Shown piece after piece: positions 41,711 through 50,894 of a DNA stretch of 64,000 nucleotides. The translations under genes were made by a program, and so were the position numbers. The DNA is taken from NCBI GenBank assembly GCA_902794095.1, contig CADBFZ010000007.1, positions 43,711 through 107,710 on the forward strand. The letters are read 5' to 3'. The stretch is from an uncultured Lachnospiraceae bacterium. GTDB taxonomy: Bacteria > Bacillota > Clostridia > Lachnospirales > Lachnospiraceae. Position 1 is the first letter of the stretch, and each line of letters begins with the position of its first letter. The notes under the pieces are model-generated. The model saw only the letters and a list, made by a program, of their open reading frames with translations, made no database searches and had not been told where the DNA came from.

Positions 41711-43129
41711 ATGATATTTAACTTACAGAAAAAAGGCGACAAGCCAATATATGAGTATCTCTACGAAAGCATAAGGAACGACATCATATCCGGCAAGCTT
41801 AAGAGCGGAGATAAGCTCCCTTCCAGAAGGCAGATGGCGCTTGATAACGGAATCGCAGAGATAACGGTTGCCAATGCTTACGCCCAGCTCGTTACCGAAG
41901 GATACATAGAGAGCAGGGAAAAGAGCGGATACTTCGTTTCTCCCGATATCGATATTATTCCCGAAACCGGAACCGGAGCCCGCAAAGAGCCCACCTGTCC
42001 CGTTAAACGATATTTATGTAAAAAGAAAGATCAGGCGGCCTCATCCGTAATTAATCTTTCAAACAGCGGATTGCCCGAAGAGACATTTCCCTTTGACACC
42101 TGGTCCAAACTTGCAAGAAGGATCTTATCTGAAGACAGAGGAGAGTGCATTAAGGCTCCCGAGGTAAGAGGACTTGCAACTCTCAGGGAATCAATCGCGG
42201 GATACCTTGAAAGCTCAAGAGGATTCAGACCCGACCCCGAGCGAATAATCGTAGGTCCCGGTTCCGAATATCTGTGTAACGTTCTTCTGACACTTCTGGA
42301 CAGCGATGCGGGAGTTGCACTTGAAGATCCCGGTTACAGAAATATCGGAAGATTATTCGAAGGAAGCGGACATAAATGTTTCCATATACCCGTTGATGAA
42401 AACGGAGTTATCACTTCATCACTTAAGGGTACGGGAATCAAACTGATCCATGTATCTCCGTCGCATCATTTCCCTCTTGGATGCGTCATGAGTGCTTCGA
42501 GAAGAGCATCGATCCTTGCATGGGCAGAGGAAGAAAAAGCCTGGATTGCGGAAGACGATTACGATTCCGAATTCAGATTTGAAGGAAGACCGGTTCCTCC
42601 CATTGCTTCATACGATCATGCAAGAGTCGTATATATGAACACATTCTCGAGAACCTTGTCACCTTCAATAAGGATCGCATACATGGTGCTTCCCGAGGAA
42701 CTCTATGCCAAGTACATGGAGAAATTCATGTATCAGTCCGGAAGCGTCTCGACTCTGGAGCAGCTGACACTTGCGTCATTTATCTCCGACGGATTCTACG
42801 AGAGACATTTGAACCGTGTAAGGAATTTGTATAAGAAAAGAAAGAAAGCGATATTTGATATTGCACTTGAAGGCGAACTTTCCGAATACTTCGAACTTGA
42901 AGGCGACGGAAGCGGAATGACCTTCATACTAAAGAGCCGTGTCCATACGGATGAGAGCTTTGTAGATAACCTTAGAAAACAAAGGGTGATGTTAAAACCT
43001 TTGAGTGAATATTGTTTTAATGAATCGGAATTTGCAAAAGACCGTTTTGTAGTTAACTTTGGTTCGGTAACAGAGGAACAGTTTAAAAAAGCAGCACACG
43101 TAATGTGCAAGGCGCTGAGGGTAAAATAA
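41711..43129 (+). CDS. MocR/PdxR-type regulator (GntR HTH fused to aminotransferase fold)
   Basis: The 472-residue protein has an N-terminal GntR winged helix (about 10-80, with LKSGDKLPSRRQMALDNGI) and a fold-type I aminotransferase domain. The Asp that contacts the PLP ring is kept in AEDDYDSEF. The usual PLP-binding lysine of the motif TFSKxLxPSxR is Arg (R314, codon AGA at 42650-42652) in TFSRTLSPSIRIAYM. Its closest described analogue is GabR/PdxR. It diverges from the pyridoxamine kinase gene and overlaps the RND gene by one base, so pump expression follows it. Confidence 0.88.
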   Translation: MIFNLQKKGDKPIYEYLYESIRNDIISGKLKSGDKLPSRRQMALDNGIAEITVANAYAQLVTEGYIESREKSGYFVSPDIDIIPETGTGARKEPTCPVKRYLCKKKDQAASSVINLSNSGLPEETFPFDTWSKLARRILSEDRGECIKAPEVRGLATLRESIAGYLESSRGFRPDPERIIVGPGSEYLCNVLLTLLDSDAGVALEDPGYRNIGRLFEGSGHKCFHIPVDENGVITSSLKGTGIKLIHVSPSHHFPLGCVMSASRRASILAWAEEEKAWIAEDDYDSEFRFEGRPVPPIASYDHARVVYMNTFSRTLSPSIRIAYMVLPEELYAKYMEKFMYQSGSVSTLEQLTLASFISDGFYERHLNRVRNLYKKRKKAIFDIALEGELSEYFELEGDGSGMTFILKSRVHTDESFVDNLRKQRVMLKPLSEYCFNESEFAKDRFVVNFGSVTEEQFKKAAHVMCKALRVK

Positions 43130-46100
43130 TGTCAAAGCTTAGTGTAAAAAAGCCGTTTACGGTACTGGTCATGGTTGTTGTAATGATCGTACTCGGAACA
43201 GTAAGTATCATGAGGATGCAGATGGATCTGCTTCCCCATATCTCTTTGAATTATATTCTCGTAATCACCACCTATCCCGGTGAATCTCCCGAGACGGTTG
43301 AGGATGTCATATCCAAACCTCTTGAGCAGTCATTGGGAACTATTTCCGGTGTTAAGAATATATATTCATTCAGCTATGAAAACTACGGACTGATCGAGCT
43401 CGAGTTTGCATCGGGCACGGATCTTGATTCCGTAATGGTCAAGGTATATACGCAGATTGACTCTGTAAGAGCAACCTGGCCGGATGAAGTAGGCATTCCT
43501 TCCATAATGGAACTTTCAACGGATATGATCGCAAACCAGTATCTGGCGGTTTCATATGAGGGAATGGATATCAATGAATTGTCCAAGTTCACGGAAGATA
43601 TAATTGTTCCCGCTTTCGAAAGACAGGAAGGTGTTGCGAGCGTATCTCCCAGCGGACTTATCGAAAAGAGTGTTCAGATCGAACTCGATCAGGATAAGGT
43701 AGATATTCTCAATGAAAAGATTTATCAGTATGCTGTCGGACAGCTTGATGATGCCCTTGCGGATATCATGGAGAATCAGGACGATCTCGATGATGCAAGG
43801 GATCAGCTTGTTGATTCCCAGAATGATTTGAATCAGTCACAGCTTGATCTGAATCAGAGTCTTCAGGATCTTACCGATGCATATGCGGATCTTATTCAGT
43901 CCCAGTACGATCTTGTTGATTCCATCGAAGAGATCGATGATGCCAGAAGAGAGCTTGATGATAAGAAAGCAGAACTCGAGAAGACCAAGAACGATGCATA
44001 TGAAAAGCTTGCATTGGCATCTGAGGCATTGGATGTACTCACCACATATAAAGGACTTGAAACACAGATCAGTTCAATGCTTGCGATGGGAATGGATCCT
44101 TCCGTAGATCCCCTTGCATCCCTCTATGTTCAGAAAGCCGCGATAGAAGCAGGACTTGCATCAAAGGGAACTTCCATTGCCCAGTTGGAGCAAATGCTTA
44201 ATTCCGTAGGCGTTCATTCTGCAGCGGATCTCGACCGTATGAGGATGGAACTTGCTGCACAGTTCGGATCAGCATCCGCACAGATCTCCATTGCACAGCA
44301 GCAACTTGAATCCGCAAGAGAGCAGGCAGAAAACGGCCAGGATCAGATCAACGATGCATACGATCAGATCATGGACGGATATGATCAGATTGCTGAAGGT
44401 CAGGAACAGATCAATGAAGGTCAGCAGCAGATTAATGACGGATGGGATTCATATTACGAAGCAGTTGAGCAGTTCAATGACGGCCTTGCACAGTATGAAG
44501 TCCAGAGAGAAGAGGCACTTAAAAAGGCTAATTCCAGTGAATTGATCTCTCTTCAGACTTTGTCACAGCTTATATACGCCCAGAACTTCGATATGCCTGT
44601 CGGATACATCGATGACAGTGATGATAATTCATGGCTTCTCAAATTGGGAAATGAATTCGACAGCATCGAGGAGATGGAAAGTACTCCTCTTGTAGTAATA
44701 GACGGTGTAGGCCCCGTTCTTCTCGGAGACGTAGCCAATATCACCCTTATCGATAACTCGGATGTTACATTTACCAAACTCGGATTAAATGACGGAGTTA
44801 TCTTAAGCGTATTCAAGAGCAGTGAAGCCGGTGCAAACGATGTAGCAAATACATGTATCGATGAGATACACAGACTCGAAGAGAAGTATCCCGGACTTGA
44901 TATTACAGTCATCATGGACCAGGGCGCATACATCGAGATGATCATTTCGGTAGTTGTAACCAACATGCTCATCGGTGCGGGCCTTGCAATACTTATCCTT
45001 GCAATCTTCCTTAAGGATGTGCTTCCTACATTCGTTGTTGCGATAAGTATTCCTCTCAGCGTTATGACAGCTCTCGTCGCCATGTATTTCAGCGGTGTAT
45101 CGATCAACATGATGAGCCTTTTCGGAATGAGCCTTGGTATCGGTATGCTGGTTGATAACTCCATAGTCGTAATGGAGAATATATACAGGTTGCGAGGGCG
45201 TGGTATAGAAGCACCGCGTGCTTCGGTACAGGGTGCAAGACAGGTATTCGGTGCGGTTACCGCATCAACCCTTACCACCATCTGTGTATTCTTCCCGATG
45301 GTTTATACCGAAGGCCTTATCAGAGAACTGATGATGCCCCTTGCACTGACTATTATCTATACCCTTTTGTCATCACTCCTTATTTCGATGACTGTTGTTC
45401 CTGCGGCTTGTTCTACTTTCCTTAAAAATACCAAGCCCAAGGATCATAAATTGTTCGACAAGATCCTCGACAGATACGGAAAGCTTCTTGATCTTTGCCT
45501 CAGAGTAAAGATCCTGCCTCTGGGAATTGCAATAGGACTTCTGGTATTCAGCGTACTTATCGCACTCAGATCGGGAATCGTAATGATCCCCGATGCAGCA
45601 TCCAGCCAGATTCAGGGCACCTATGTTGTGGACGAAGGACTTACCAGAGAAGAGAGCTATGACAAGGTAATGACCTTGATTGAGCGTATTGATCAGATTG
45701 AGGGAATCGATTCCGTAAGCGTAATGAGCGGATCTTCCGATCTTACACTTATGGTAGGTGTATCAGATACTTCATATGATTCATTCTCCATAATGGTTCT
45801 TTGTGAGAATGATGACGCCGGAGCGGAGGAAGTCGGCAAGATTACCGATGCGATGTTTGCGGCAGCAGAGGGACTTGGTGGAACTCTTACCGTAACTTCC
45901 GGAATGGATGCTATGGATCAGATGCTGGGAAGCGGACTTTCCATTTCAATCTTCGGTGAAGACGTAGCTGAGCTCACAAGGATCAGCGAGGATATCATGG
46001 GTATCATTGCTACCGTTCCCGGATATACCGAGATTTCAAACGGTAACGAGGATGCCAAGCAGATCCTCCACATGTACATTGACAGAGATGCGGCTATTAA

Positions 46101-47175
46101 TGACGGCCTTACCGTAGCACAGATCTATCAGGCAATTTACGGCAAGATCAATAACTCCGCAGTTGCAACAAGCGTAACAATAGACGGTGAGACTCTCGAC
46201 GTTGAGATCATAACCGGACTTGATCCCATTGATGCCGATAACATCCTCGACTATACATTCACCATCGACGACGAGGACGAAGACGGTAATGCGATCACAA
46301 GGGATGAGCCCTTAAGCGAGTATGCCACCATCGTTACCGAAGACGGTCAGAAAGAGATCAGCAGATTAAACAGCAGTTACTACGTAACCGTAACTGCGGC
46401 TGTTGAGGAAGGCTACAACAACGCACTCCTTACCAGAGAGCTTACTCCCCTCCTTGACAGCTACACTCTTCCCAGCGGATACACCATGGATCTGGGCGGA
46501 GAATCCGAGACCACCACACAGATGATCGAGCAGATGGCCCTTGTTCTTGCTCTCGGACTTGTACTTGTATACCTCATCATGGTTGCACAGTTCCAGAGTC
46601 TGCTCAGCCCTTTCATCATTCTGTTTACCGTACCTCTTGCGTTTACCGGAGGTTTCCTCGGACTGAAGTTTATGGGTGAGCCCATATCCATGATGGCTCT
46701 CATGGGATTCATGGTCCTTATGGGTACCGTCGTTAACAACGGTATTGTATACGTCGATTACACCAACCAGCTCAGAATCGGCGGACTTTCAAGGCATGAA
46801 GCACTTATCGCCGCAGGTAAGACCAGAATGCGTCCCATCCTGATGACAGCGCTTACCACAATTCTTGCAGAGAGTGCACTTTGCATCGGCGATTCCCTTT
46901 CATCCCAGCTTGGAAGAGGCATGGGTATTGTAATCATAGGCGGTCTTGCTTATGCGACCCTTATGACGCTGTTTATAGTTCCTGTGATTTATGATATCTT
47001 ATTTAAGAAACAGCCCGTAAATATCGACACCGGATCGGAGAGCCTTGATGACATTCCGGACGATGCGGCAGAGTATCTTAAGGAGAAGGAACTTGAGCGA
47101 ATTCGTAATATTGAACGGGACCTTGATGGATCCGAAGACAGGCCTTCAAGCGAAGGCGGATCTGAAGATCAGTAA
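43129..47175 (+). CDS. RND-family efflux transporter with coiled-coil insertion
   Basis: The 1348-residue protein is an RND exporter of the HAE-1/SwrC group. It uses the proton gradient to expel lipids or toxic compounds. It shows the usual duplicated plan with 12 membrane segments; the fourth carries the proton-relay Asp in GMLVDNSIVVMEN (about 672-684). A segment of about 260 residues (about 205-465) in the first extracellular porter region is a Gln/Asp-rich coiled coil with repeated QDLTDAYADL and NDGxxQ-type heptads. The C-terminus is an acidic tail. No separate membrane-fusion protein gene is next to it. The last 83 bases overlap pyrC. Swarming or surfactant export is only a family-based guess. 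Confidence 0.9.
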   Translation: MSKLSVKKPFTVLVMVVVMIVLGTVSIMRMQMDLLPHISLNYILVITTYPGESPETVEDVISKPLEQSLGTISGVKNIYSFSYENYGLIELEFASGTDLDSVMVKVYTQIDSVRATWPDEVGIPSIMELSTDMIANQYLAVSYEGMDINELSKFTEDIIVPAFERQEGVASVSPSGLIEKSVQIELDQDKVDILNEKIYQYAVGQLDDALADIMENQDDLDDARDQLVDSQNDLNQSQLDLNQSLQDLTDAYADLIQSQYDLVDSIEEIDDARRELDDKKAELEKTKNDAYEKLALASEALDVLTTYKGLETQISSMLAMGMDPSVDPLASLYVQKAAIEAGLASKGTSIAQLEQMLNSVGVHSAADLDRMRMELAAQFGSASAQISIAQQQLESAREQAENGQDQINDAYDQIMDGYDQIAEGQEQINEGQQQINDGWDSYYEAVEQFNDGLAQYEVQREEALKKANSSELISLQTLSQLIYAQNFDMPVGYIDDSDDNSWLLKLGNEFDSIEEMESTPLVVIDGVGPVLLGDVANITLIDNSDVTFTKLGLNDGVILSVFKSSEAGANDVANTCIDEIHRLEEKYPGLDITVIMDQGAYIEMIISVVVTNMLIGAGLAILILAIFLKDVLPTFVVAISIPLSVMTALVAMYFSGVSINMMSLFGMSLGIGMLVDNSIVVMENIYRLRGRGIEAPRASVQGARQVFGAVTASTLTTICVFFPMVYTEGLIRELMMPLALTIIYTLLSSLLISMTVVPAACSTFLKNTKPKDHKLFDKILDRYGKLLDLCLRVKILPLGIAIGLLVFSVLIALRSGIVMIPDAASSQIQGTYVVDEGLTREESYDKVMTLIERIDQIEGIDSVSVMSGSSDLTLMVGVSDTSYDSFSIMVLCENDDAGAEEVGKITDAMFAAAEGLGGTLTVTSGMDAMDQMLGSGLSISIFGEDVAELTRISEDIMGIIATVPGYTEISNGNEDAKQILHMYIDRDAAINDGLTVAQIYQAIYGKINNSAVATSVTIDGETLDVEIITGLDPIDADNILDYTFTIDDEDEDGNAITRDEPLSEYATIVTEDGQKEISRLNSSYYVTVTAAVEEGYNNALLTRELTPLLDSYTLPSGYTMDLGGESETTTQMIEQMALVLALGLVLVYLIMVAQFQSLLSPFIILFTVPLAFTGGFLGLKFMGEPISMMALMGFMVLMGTVVNNGIVYVDYTNQLRIGGLSRHEALIAAGKTRMRPILMTALTTILAESALCIGDSLSSQLGRGMGIVIIGGLAYATLMTLFIVPVIYDILFKKQPVNIDTGSESLDDIPDDAAEYLKEKELERIRNIERDLDGSEDRPSSEGGSEDQ

Positions 47176-48379
47176 CGGCCACGTAGAAAAGATCGTCCTT
47201 AAATCTGACGGTGGAATTAAGCCTGAAGACGGATGCGAGATTATTGATGCGGAGGGACTTATCGTTTCTCCCGGACTCGTAGACGTACATGTACACTTCA
47301 GAGATCCCGGTTTCACCGCAAAAGAAGACATTGAGACAGGATCCGCCTCTGCAATCAGGGGCGGATATACCTCTGTCGTAATGATGGGAAATACAGATCC
47401 CAGATGCGACAATGTAGAAACCCTTAAGTACATGCAGGACAAGGCAGCTAAGCAGCCGCTTCACATCTATGTAACCTGCAATGCTACTGTAGGAATGAAG
47501 GGAAAAGAGATCGCTGACCTTGATACCCTTCACAAAGCGGGAGCAGTCGGAATAACCGACGACGGACTTCCCATCACGGATCACGGAGTACTTACCCGGG
47601 TTTTCCTCGAAGCTGCTAAGCTGGGACTTCCCGTAAGTCTTCACGAAGAAGATCCTACACTTATCACCAACAACGGCGTAAACAGAGGTAAGGCATCCGA
47701 CCATTACGGAATCGGTGGCTCCCCTTCAGAAGCCGAATATTCCCTTATCAGACGCGACCTTGAGATTGCATCGGGCACCGGGGTATGCGTTGATATCCAG
47801 CACATCTCCACAGCAGAGGGAGTTGATGCGGTAAGACAGGCTAAGGCAAAGGGCATAAATGTCCATGCCGAAGCAACTCCCCATCACTTTACCCTGACTG
47901 ACGAAGCCGTTATCACTCACGGAACCCTTGCCAAGATGAATCCGCCCCTCAGGACGGAATCCGACAGACAGGCAATTATCAAGGGACTTCAGGACGGCAC
48001 AATCGATATGATCGCAACCGATCATGCTCCTCACACTAACGAAGAAAAAGCACTTCCCATAACAAAGGCACCCAGCGGAATCATCGGACTTGAGACTGCA
48101 CTGGGACTCGGAATAACGGAACTTGTCGATAAGAAATACCTTACGATGATGGAACTGTTAAAACTGATGACCATAGGGCCTTCGGAGGTATATAATCTTG
48201 AGGCAGGCTATATTGCAGAGGGAGGACCCGCCGATATAGTTCTGATCGATCCGAATCTGGAATGGACGGTTGAGGATGATTTTGCATCCAAGGCTCATAA
48301 CACTCCTTTCATCGGATGGAAATTAAAAGGTCGTGCGGTTATGACAATCGTGTCGGGAAATATAGTTTACAGGGGCTGA
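47093..48379 (+). CDS. pyrC: Dihydroorotase (class I)
   Basis: The 428-residue amidohydrolase closes carbamoyl-aspartate to dihydroorotate in pyrimidine synthesis. Metal ligands are H66 and H68 in VDVHVHFRD, and the catalytic Asp is about D309 in ATDHAPHT. The start is TTG at 47093, with AAGGAG seven bases upstream, giving MSEFVILNGTLMDP, the usual first strand. This places the first 83 bases inside the 3-prime end of the RND gene, in another frame. A later ATG (47126) would remove the first strand. pyrK follows one base after the stop. Confidence 0.93.
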   Translation: MSEFVILNGTLMDPKTGLQAKADLKISNGHVEKIVLKSDGGIKPEDGCEIIDAEGLIVSPGLVDVHVHFRDPGFTAKEDIETGSASAIRGGYTSVVMMGNTDPRCDNVETLKYMQDKAAKQPLHIYVTCNATVGMKGKEIADLDTLHKAGAVGITDDGLPITDHGVLTRVFLEAAKLGLPVSLHEEDPTLITNNGVNRGKASDHYGIGGSPSEAEYSLIRRDLEIASGTGVCVDIQHISTAEGVDAVRQAKAKGINVHAEATPHHFTLTDEAVITHGTLAKMNPPLRTESDRQAIIKGLQDGTIDMIATDHAPHTNEEKALPITKAPSGIIGLETALGLGITELVDKKYLTMMELLKLMTIGPSEVYNLEAGYIAEGGPADIVLIDPNLEWTVEDDFASKAHNTPFIGWKLKGRAVMTIVSGNIVYRG

Positions 48380-48380
48380 A

Positions 48381-49166
48381 ATGAAAAGTAAGACAGTAGG
48401 AAAAGTAATATCCCAGAAATGTCTCGCACCCGGGATATACGATCTTGAGATCGAGACAAAGATTGCCGCAGAAGCAAAGGCAGGACAGTTTGTAGGAGTA
48501 TATACCAAGGATGCCTCCACGCTTCTTCCAAGACCCATCAGTATCTGCGGAGTATCTGATGATAAGAAGAGCTTAAGGCTCGTATACAGAGTAGCAGGTA
48601 AGGGAACCGGTGAGTTCTCAGGCTTAAAGGAAGGCGACGATGTTACTCTTCTGGGAGTTCTCGGAAACGGATATGATATCGAAGAACTTAAGAAGATAGC
48701 TACATCAAACGGCGTGCTTCTCCTGGGCGGCGGAATCGGAGTTCCTCCCATGCTGGAGCTTGCCAAGGAACTTAATGCAGCAGGCGTAAAGGTTATATCA
48801 GTAATGGGATACAGGGATGATAAGACCTTTCTGCTTGATGAGTTCAAGAAATATTCTGACACGTATGTCGCAAGCGAAGACGGAAGTGTAGGAACAAAGG
48901 GAAATGTTCTCGATGCGGTTAAAGAGAACGGAATTGCGTTCGATTGTATCTGTTCATGCGGACCTCTTCCCATGCTCCGTGCTATCAAGGAATTTGCGGG
49001 AGATAAGCCTGCATTCATATCACTTGAAGAGAGAATGGCTTGTGGAGTCGGAGCTTGCCTCGGCTGCGTAGTTAAGACCAAAGAAGTAGATCATCACTCA
49101 CATGTAAATAACGCAAGGATCTGCACCGACGGACCTGTTTTTGCTGCATCGGAGGTGGAGATATGA
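48381..49166 (+). CDS. pyrK: Dihydroorotate dehydrogenase electron-transfer subunit
   Basis: The 261-residue subunit carries FAD and a [2Fe-2S] cluster and passes electrons from dihydroorotate oxidation in PyrD to NAD. The FAD-binding segment LLPRPISICGVSD (about 50-62) and the NAD-binding GGGIGVPPMLELAKEL are present. The cluster ligands are the cysteines of ACGVGACLGCVVK (about 219-231) and a fourth in ARICTDGP. It begins one base after pyrC and overlaps pyrD by four bases, so all three are translated together. Confidence 0.95.
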   Translation: MKSKTVGKVISQKCLAPGIYDLEIETKIAAEAKAGQFVGVYTKDASTLLPRPISICGVSDDKKSLRLVYRVAGKGTGEFSGLKEGDDVTLLGVLGNGYDIEELKKIATSNGVLLLGGGIGVPPMLELAKELNAAGVKVISVMGYRDDKTFLLDEFKKYSDTYVASEDGSVGTKGNVLDAVKENGIAFDCICSCGPLPMLRAIKEFAGDKPAFISLEERMACGVGACLGCVVKTKEVDHHSHVNNARICTDGPVFAASEVEI

Positions 49167-50068
49167 GAAAAACGGAAGTAACAATAGCCGGAGTAACCTT
49201 TAAAAATCCTATCATGGAAGGATCCGGAACATTCGGTTCCGGTATGGAATATTCCGAGTTTGTTGATCTTAATAAGATCGGAGCGGTCGTAACCAAGGGC
49301 GTTGCAAATGTACCCTGGCCCGGAAATCCCACACCCAGAGTGTGCGAAGTATACGGCGGAATGCTCAATGCCATCGGTCTTCAGAATCCCGGCATCGAAG
49401 TTTTCTGTGAAAGAGATCTTCCTTTCCTTGAAAAATATGACACGAAAGTCATAGTCAACGTCTGCGGAAAGTCAGTATCTGATTACGTGGAAGTTGTTGA
49501 GAGACTCTCCGATGAGAAGAGAGTTGATATGCTCGAGATCAATGTATCATGCCCCAATGTTAAAGAGGGCGCTATTGCATTCGGAACCGACAAGGGAGCT
49601 CTCGAGAATATTACCAAAGAGATCAAGGCACATACCAAAAAGCCCGTTATCATGAAGCTTACTCCCAACGTAACGGACATCGCTGAGATGGCTCGTGTTG
49701 CGGAGAGCGCCGGTGCGGATGCTCTTTCCCTTATCAATACCATCACCGGTATGAAGATTGATATCGAGAGAAGAAGATTTGCTCTTGCCAATAAGACCGG
49801 CGGAATGAGCGGTCCTGCTATCAAGCCCATCGCAGTAAGGATGGTTTACCAGGCGTCACATGCGGTTAAGATCCCCGTGATCGGAATGGGCGGAGTTGCA
49901 ACCGGTGAAGATGCAATCGAGTTTATGATGGCAGGTGCTACTGCGGTTGCCGTGGGAATGATGAATTTCGTAAACCCTTATTCCACAATAGAGTGTGTAG
50001 AGGGAATCGAGAGATACATGGATAACCACAAGATAGAGGATATTACCGAAATCATAGGCTGTGTCTAA
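49163..50068 (+). CDS. pyrD: Dihydroorotate dehydrogenase, class 1B catalytic subunit
   Basis: The 301-residue FMN enzyme oxidises dihydroorotate to orotate, with PyrK and NAD as acceptor. The N-terminal KNPIMEGSGTFGSGMEYSEF (about 14-33) and NVSCPNVKEG, which holds the catalytic Cys of class 1B, are present, as is GMGGVATGEDAIEFMMAGA near the C-terminus. It overlaps pyrK by four bases. No PyrR-type attenuator was seen before pyrC. Transcription probably stops or continues into the 160-base gap that contains a flagellar-type promoter. Confidence 0.96.
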   Translation: MRKTEVTIAGVTFKNPIMEGSGTFGSGMEYSEFVDLNKIGAVVTKGVANVPWPGNPTPRVCEVYGGMLNAIGLQNPGIEVFCERDLPFLEKYDTKVIVNVCGKSVSDYVEVVERLSDEKRVDMLEINVSCPNVKEGAIAFGTDKGALENITKEIKAHTKKPVIMKLTPNVTDIAEMARVAESAGADALSLINTITGMKIDIERRRFALANKTGGMSGPAIKPIAVRMVYQASHAVKIPVIGMGGVATGEDAIEFMMAGATAVAVGMMNFVNPYSTIECVEGIERYMDNHKIEDITEIIGCV

Positions 50069-50123
50069 GATTTAACAATAATTGTATTTGAAATCTGCGG
50101 ATGTTAAGATTCTTGTAAGGCAC

Positions 50124-50151
50124 TAAACAATCGGAAACGGCATTCCGATAT
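50124..50151 (+). promoter_or_regulatory. Sigma-D (sigma-28) type promoter before an unknown gene
   Basis: TAAA (50124-50127), 16 bases, then TCCGATAT (50144-50151) matches the flagellar sigma consensus TAAA-N15-GCCGATAT. The predicted transcript starts near 50158. Confidence 0.75.
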
Positions 50152-50160
50152 AGTTAATGT

Positions 50161-50207
50161 AATCATGGATGATTTGCATAATGTGACCGCGCAAAAACAC
50201 GTTATGC
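50161..50207 (+). promoter_or_regulatory. Two leader hairpins before the unknown gene, the first with a GGA loop
   Basis: AATCA/TGATT (50161-50174) closes a TGGA loop at the predicted transcript start. It is followed by a 10-bp stem (50176-50185 with 50198-50207). The first hairpin could bind CsrA. Confidence 0.45.
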
Positions 50208-50228
50208 CACAGGCGAAAGGAGAGATTT

Positions 50229-50837
50229 ATGAATGTAAACGGAGTTACATCCTCTCAGGCAGCAAGTGCGTATTCAGCTTATACTTCCCAGACAAAGGCT
50301 AAAGAAGCTGCAAATACCGCTGATGTTAAAGAAGAGGCAGCGGCAGTTTATGAACCTTCGGGTAAAACTGCCGAGACAGATAAGGTTTACAAATCCAATA
50401 CCCAGATGATCGATAAGCTTAAGGCAGAGGCAGATGCCAGAACCGAAAGCCTTCGTTCATTAGTCGAGAAGCTCCTCGGCCAGCAGGCTACCAAGTACGG
50501 TGAAGCAACCGATATATGGTCATTCTTAAAGAGTGGCGATTACGAAGTTGATCCCGAGACCAAGGCACAGGCCCAGGCAGATATCGCTGAAGACGGATAT
50601 TGGGGCGTAGAAAAAACCAGTGACCGTATTGTACAGTTTGCAATGGCTCTTACAGGCGGAGATCCCGACAAAGTTGACAGCATGATCGACGCATTCAAGA
50701 AGGGCTACGCTCAGGCGGAAGAGACCTGGGGCGGCAAACTTCCCGAGATTTCTCAGAAGACCTATGACGCCGTTTTAGACAAATTTGAGAAGATTAAGAG
50801 CGGCGAAACAGATCCTGCAACCTATTTAAACAGATAA
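50229..50837 (+). CDS. Unknown protein, probable flagellar regulon member
   Basis: I do not recognise this 202-residue protein. Residues 1-70 are Ala/Thr/Lys-rich and look disordered, like the N-termini of exported flagellar proteins. Residues 70-202 are mainly helical and well structured, with DIWSFLKSGDYEVD, DGYWGVEKTSDRIVQFAMAL, TGGDPDKVDSMIDAFKKGY and ETWGGKLPEISQKTYDAVLD. There is no signal peptide or membrane segment. The gene is preceded by a sigma-D-type promoter and a leader with hairpins, and followed by a terminator, so it is a single-gene unit likely expressed with late flagellar genes. Export through the flagellar machine is a guess. Confidence 0.7.
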   Translation: MNVNGVTSSQAASAYSAYTSQTKAKEAANTADVKEEAAAVYEPSGKTAETDKVYKSNTQMIDKLKAEADARTESLRSLVEKLLGQQATKYGEATDIWSFLKSGDYEVDPETKAQAQADIAEDGYWGVEKTSDRIVQFAMALTGGDPDKVDSMIDAFKKGYAQAEETWGGKLPEISQKTYDAVLDKFEKIKSGETDPATYLNR

Positions 50838-50852
50838 ATCATTCATGATTGC

Positions 50853-50883
50853 AACGCCCTCCCGATAAACGGGAGGGCGTTTT
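50853..50883 (+). terminator. Intrinsic terminator after the unknown sigma-D gene
   Basis: A perfect 12-bp stem (AACGCCCTCCCG and complement) has an ATAAA loop. The T-tail is short (TTT). Confidence 0.85.
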
Positions 50884-50894
50884 GGAGAGTAAAG

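Noticed and set aside
47045..47092. Longer pyrC frame from 47045
   Set aside because: The extra 16 residues are Arg-rich, have no counterpart in dihydroorotases and lack a ribosome site; the TTG at 47093 has one.
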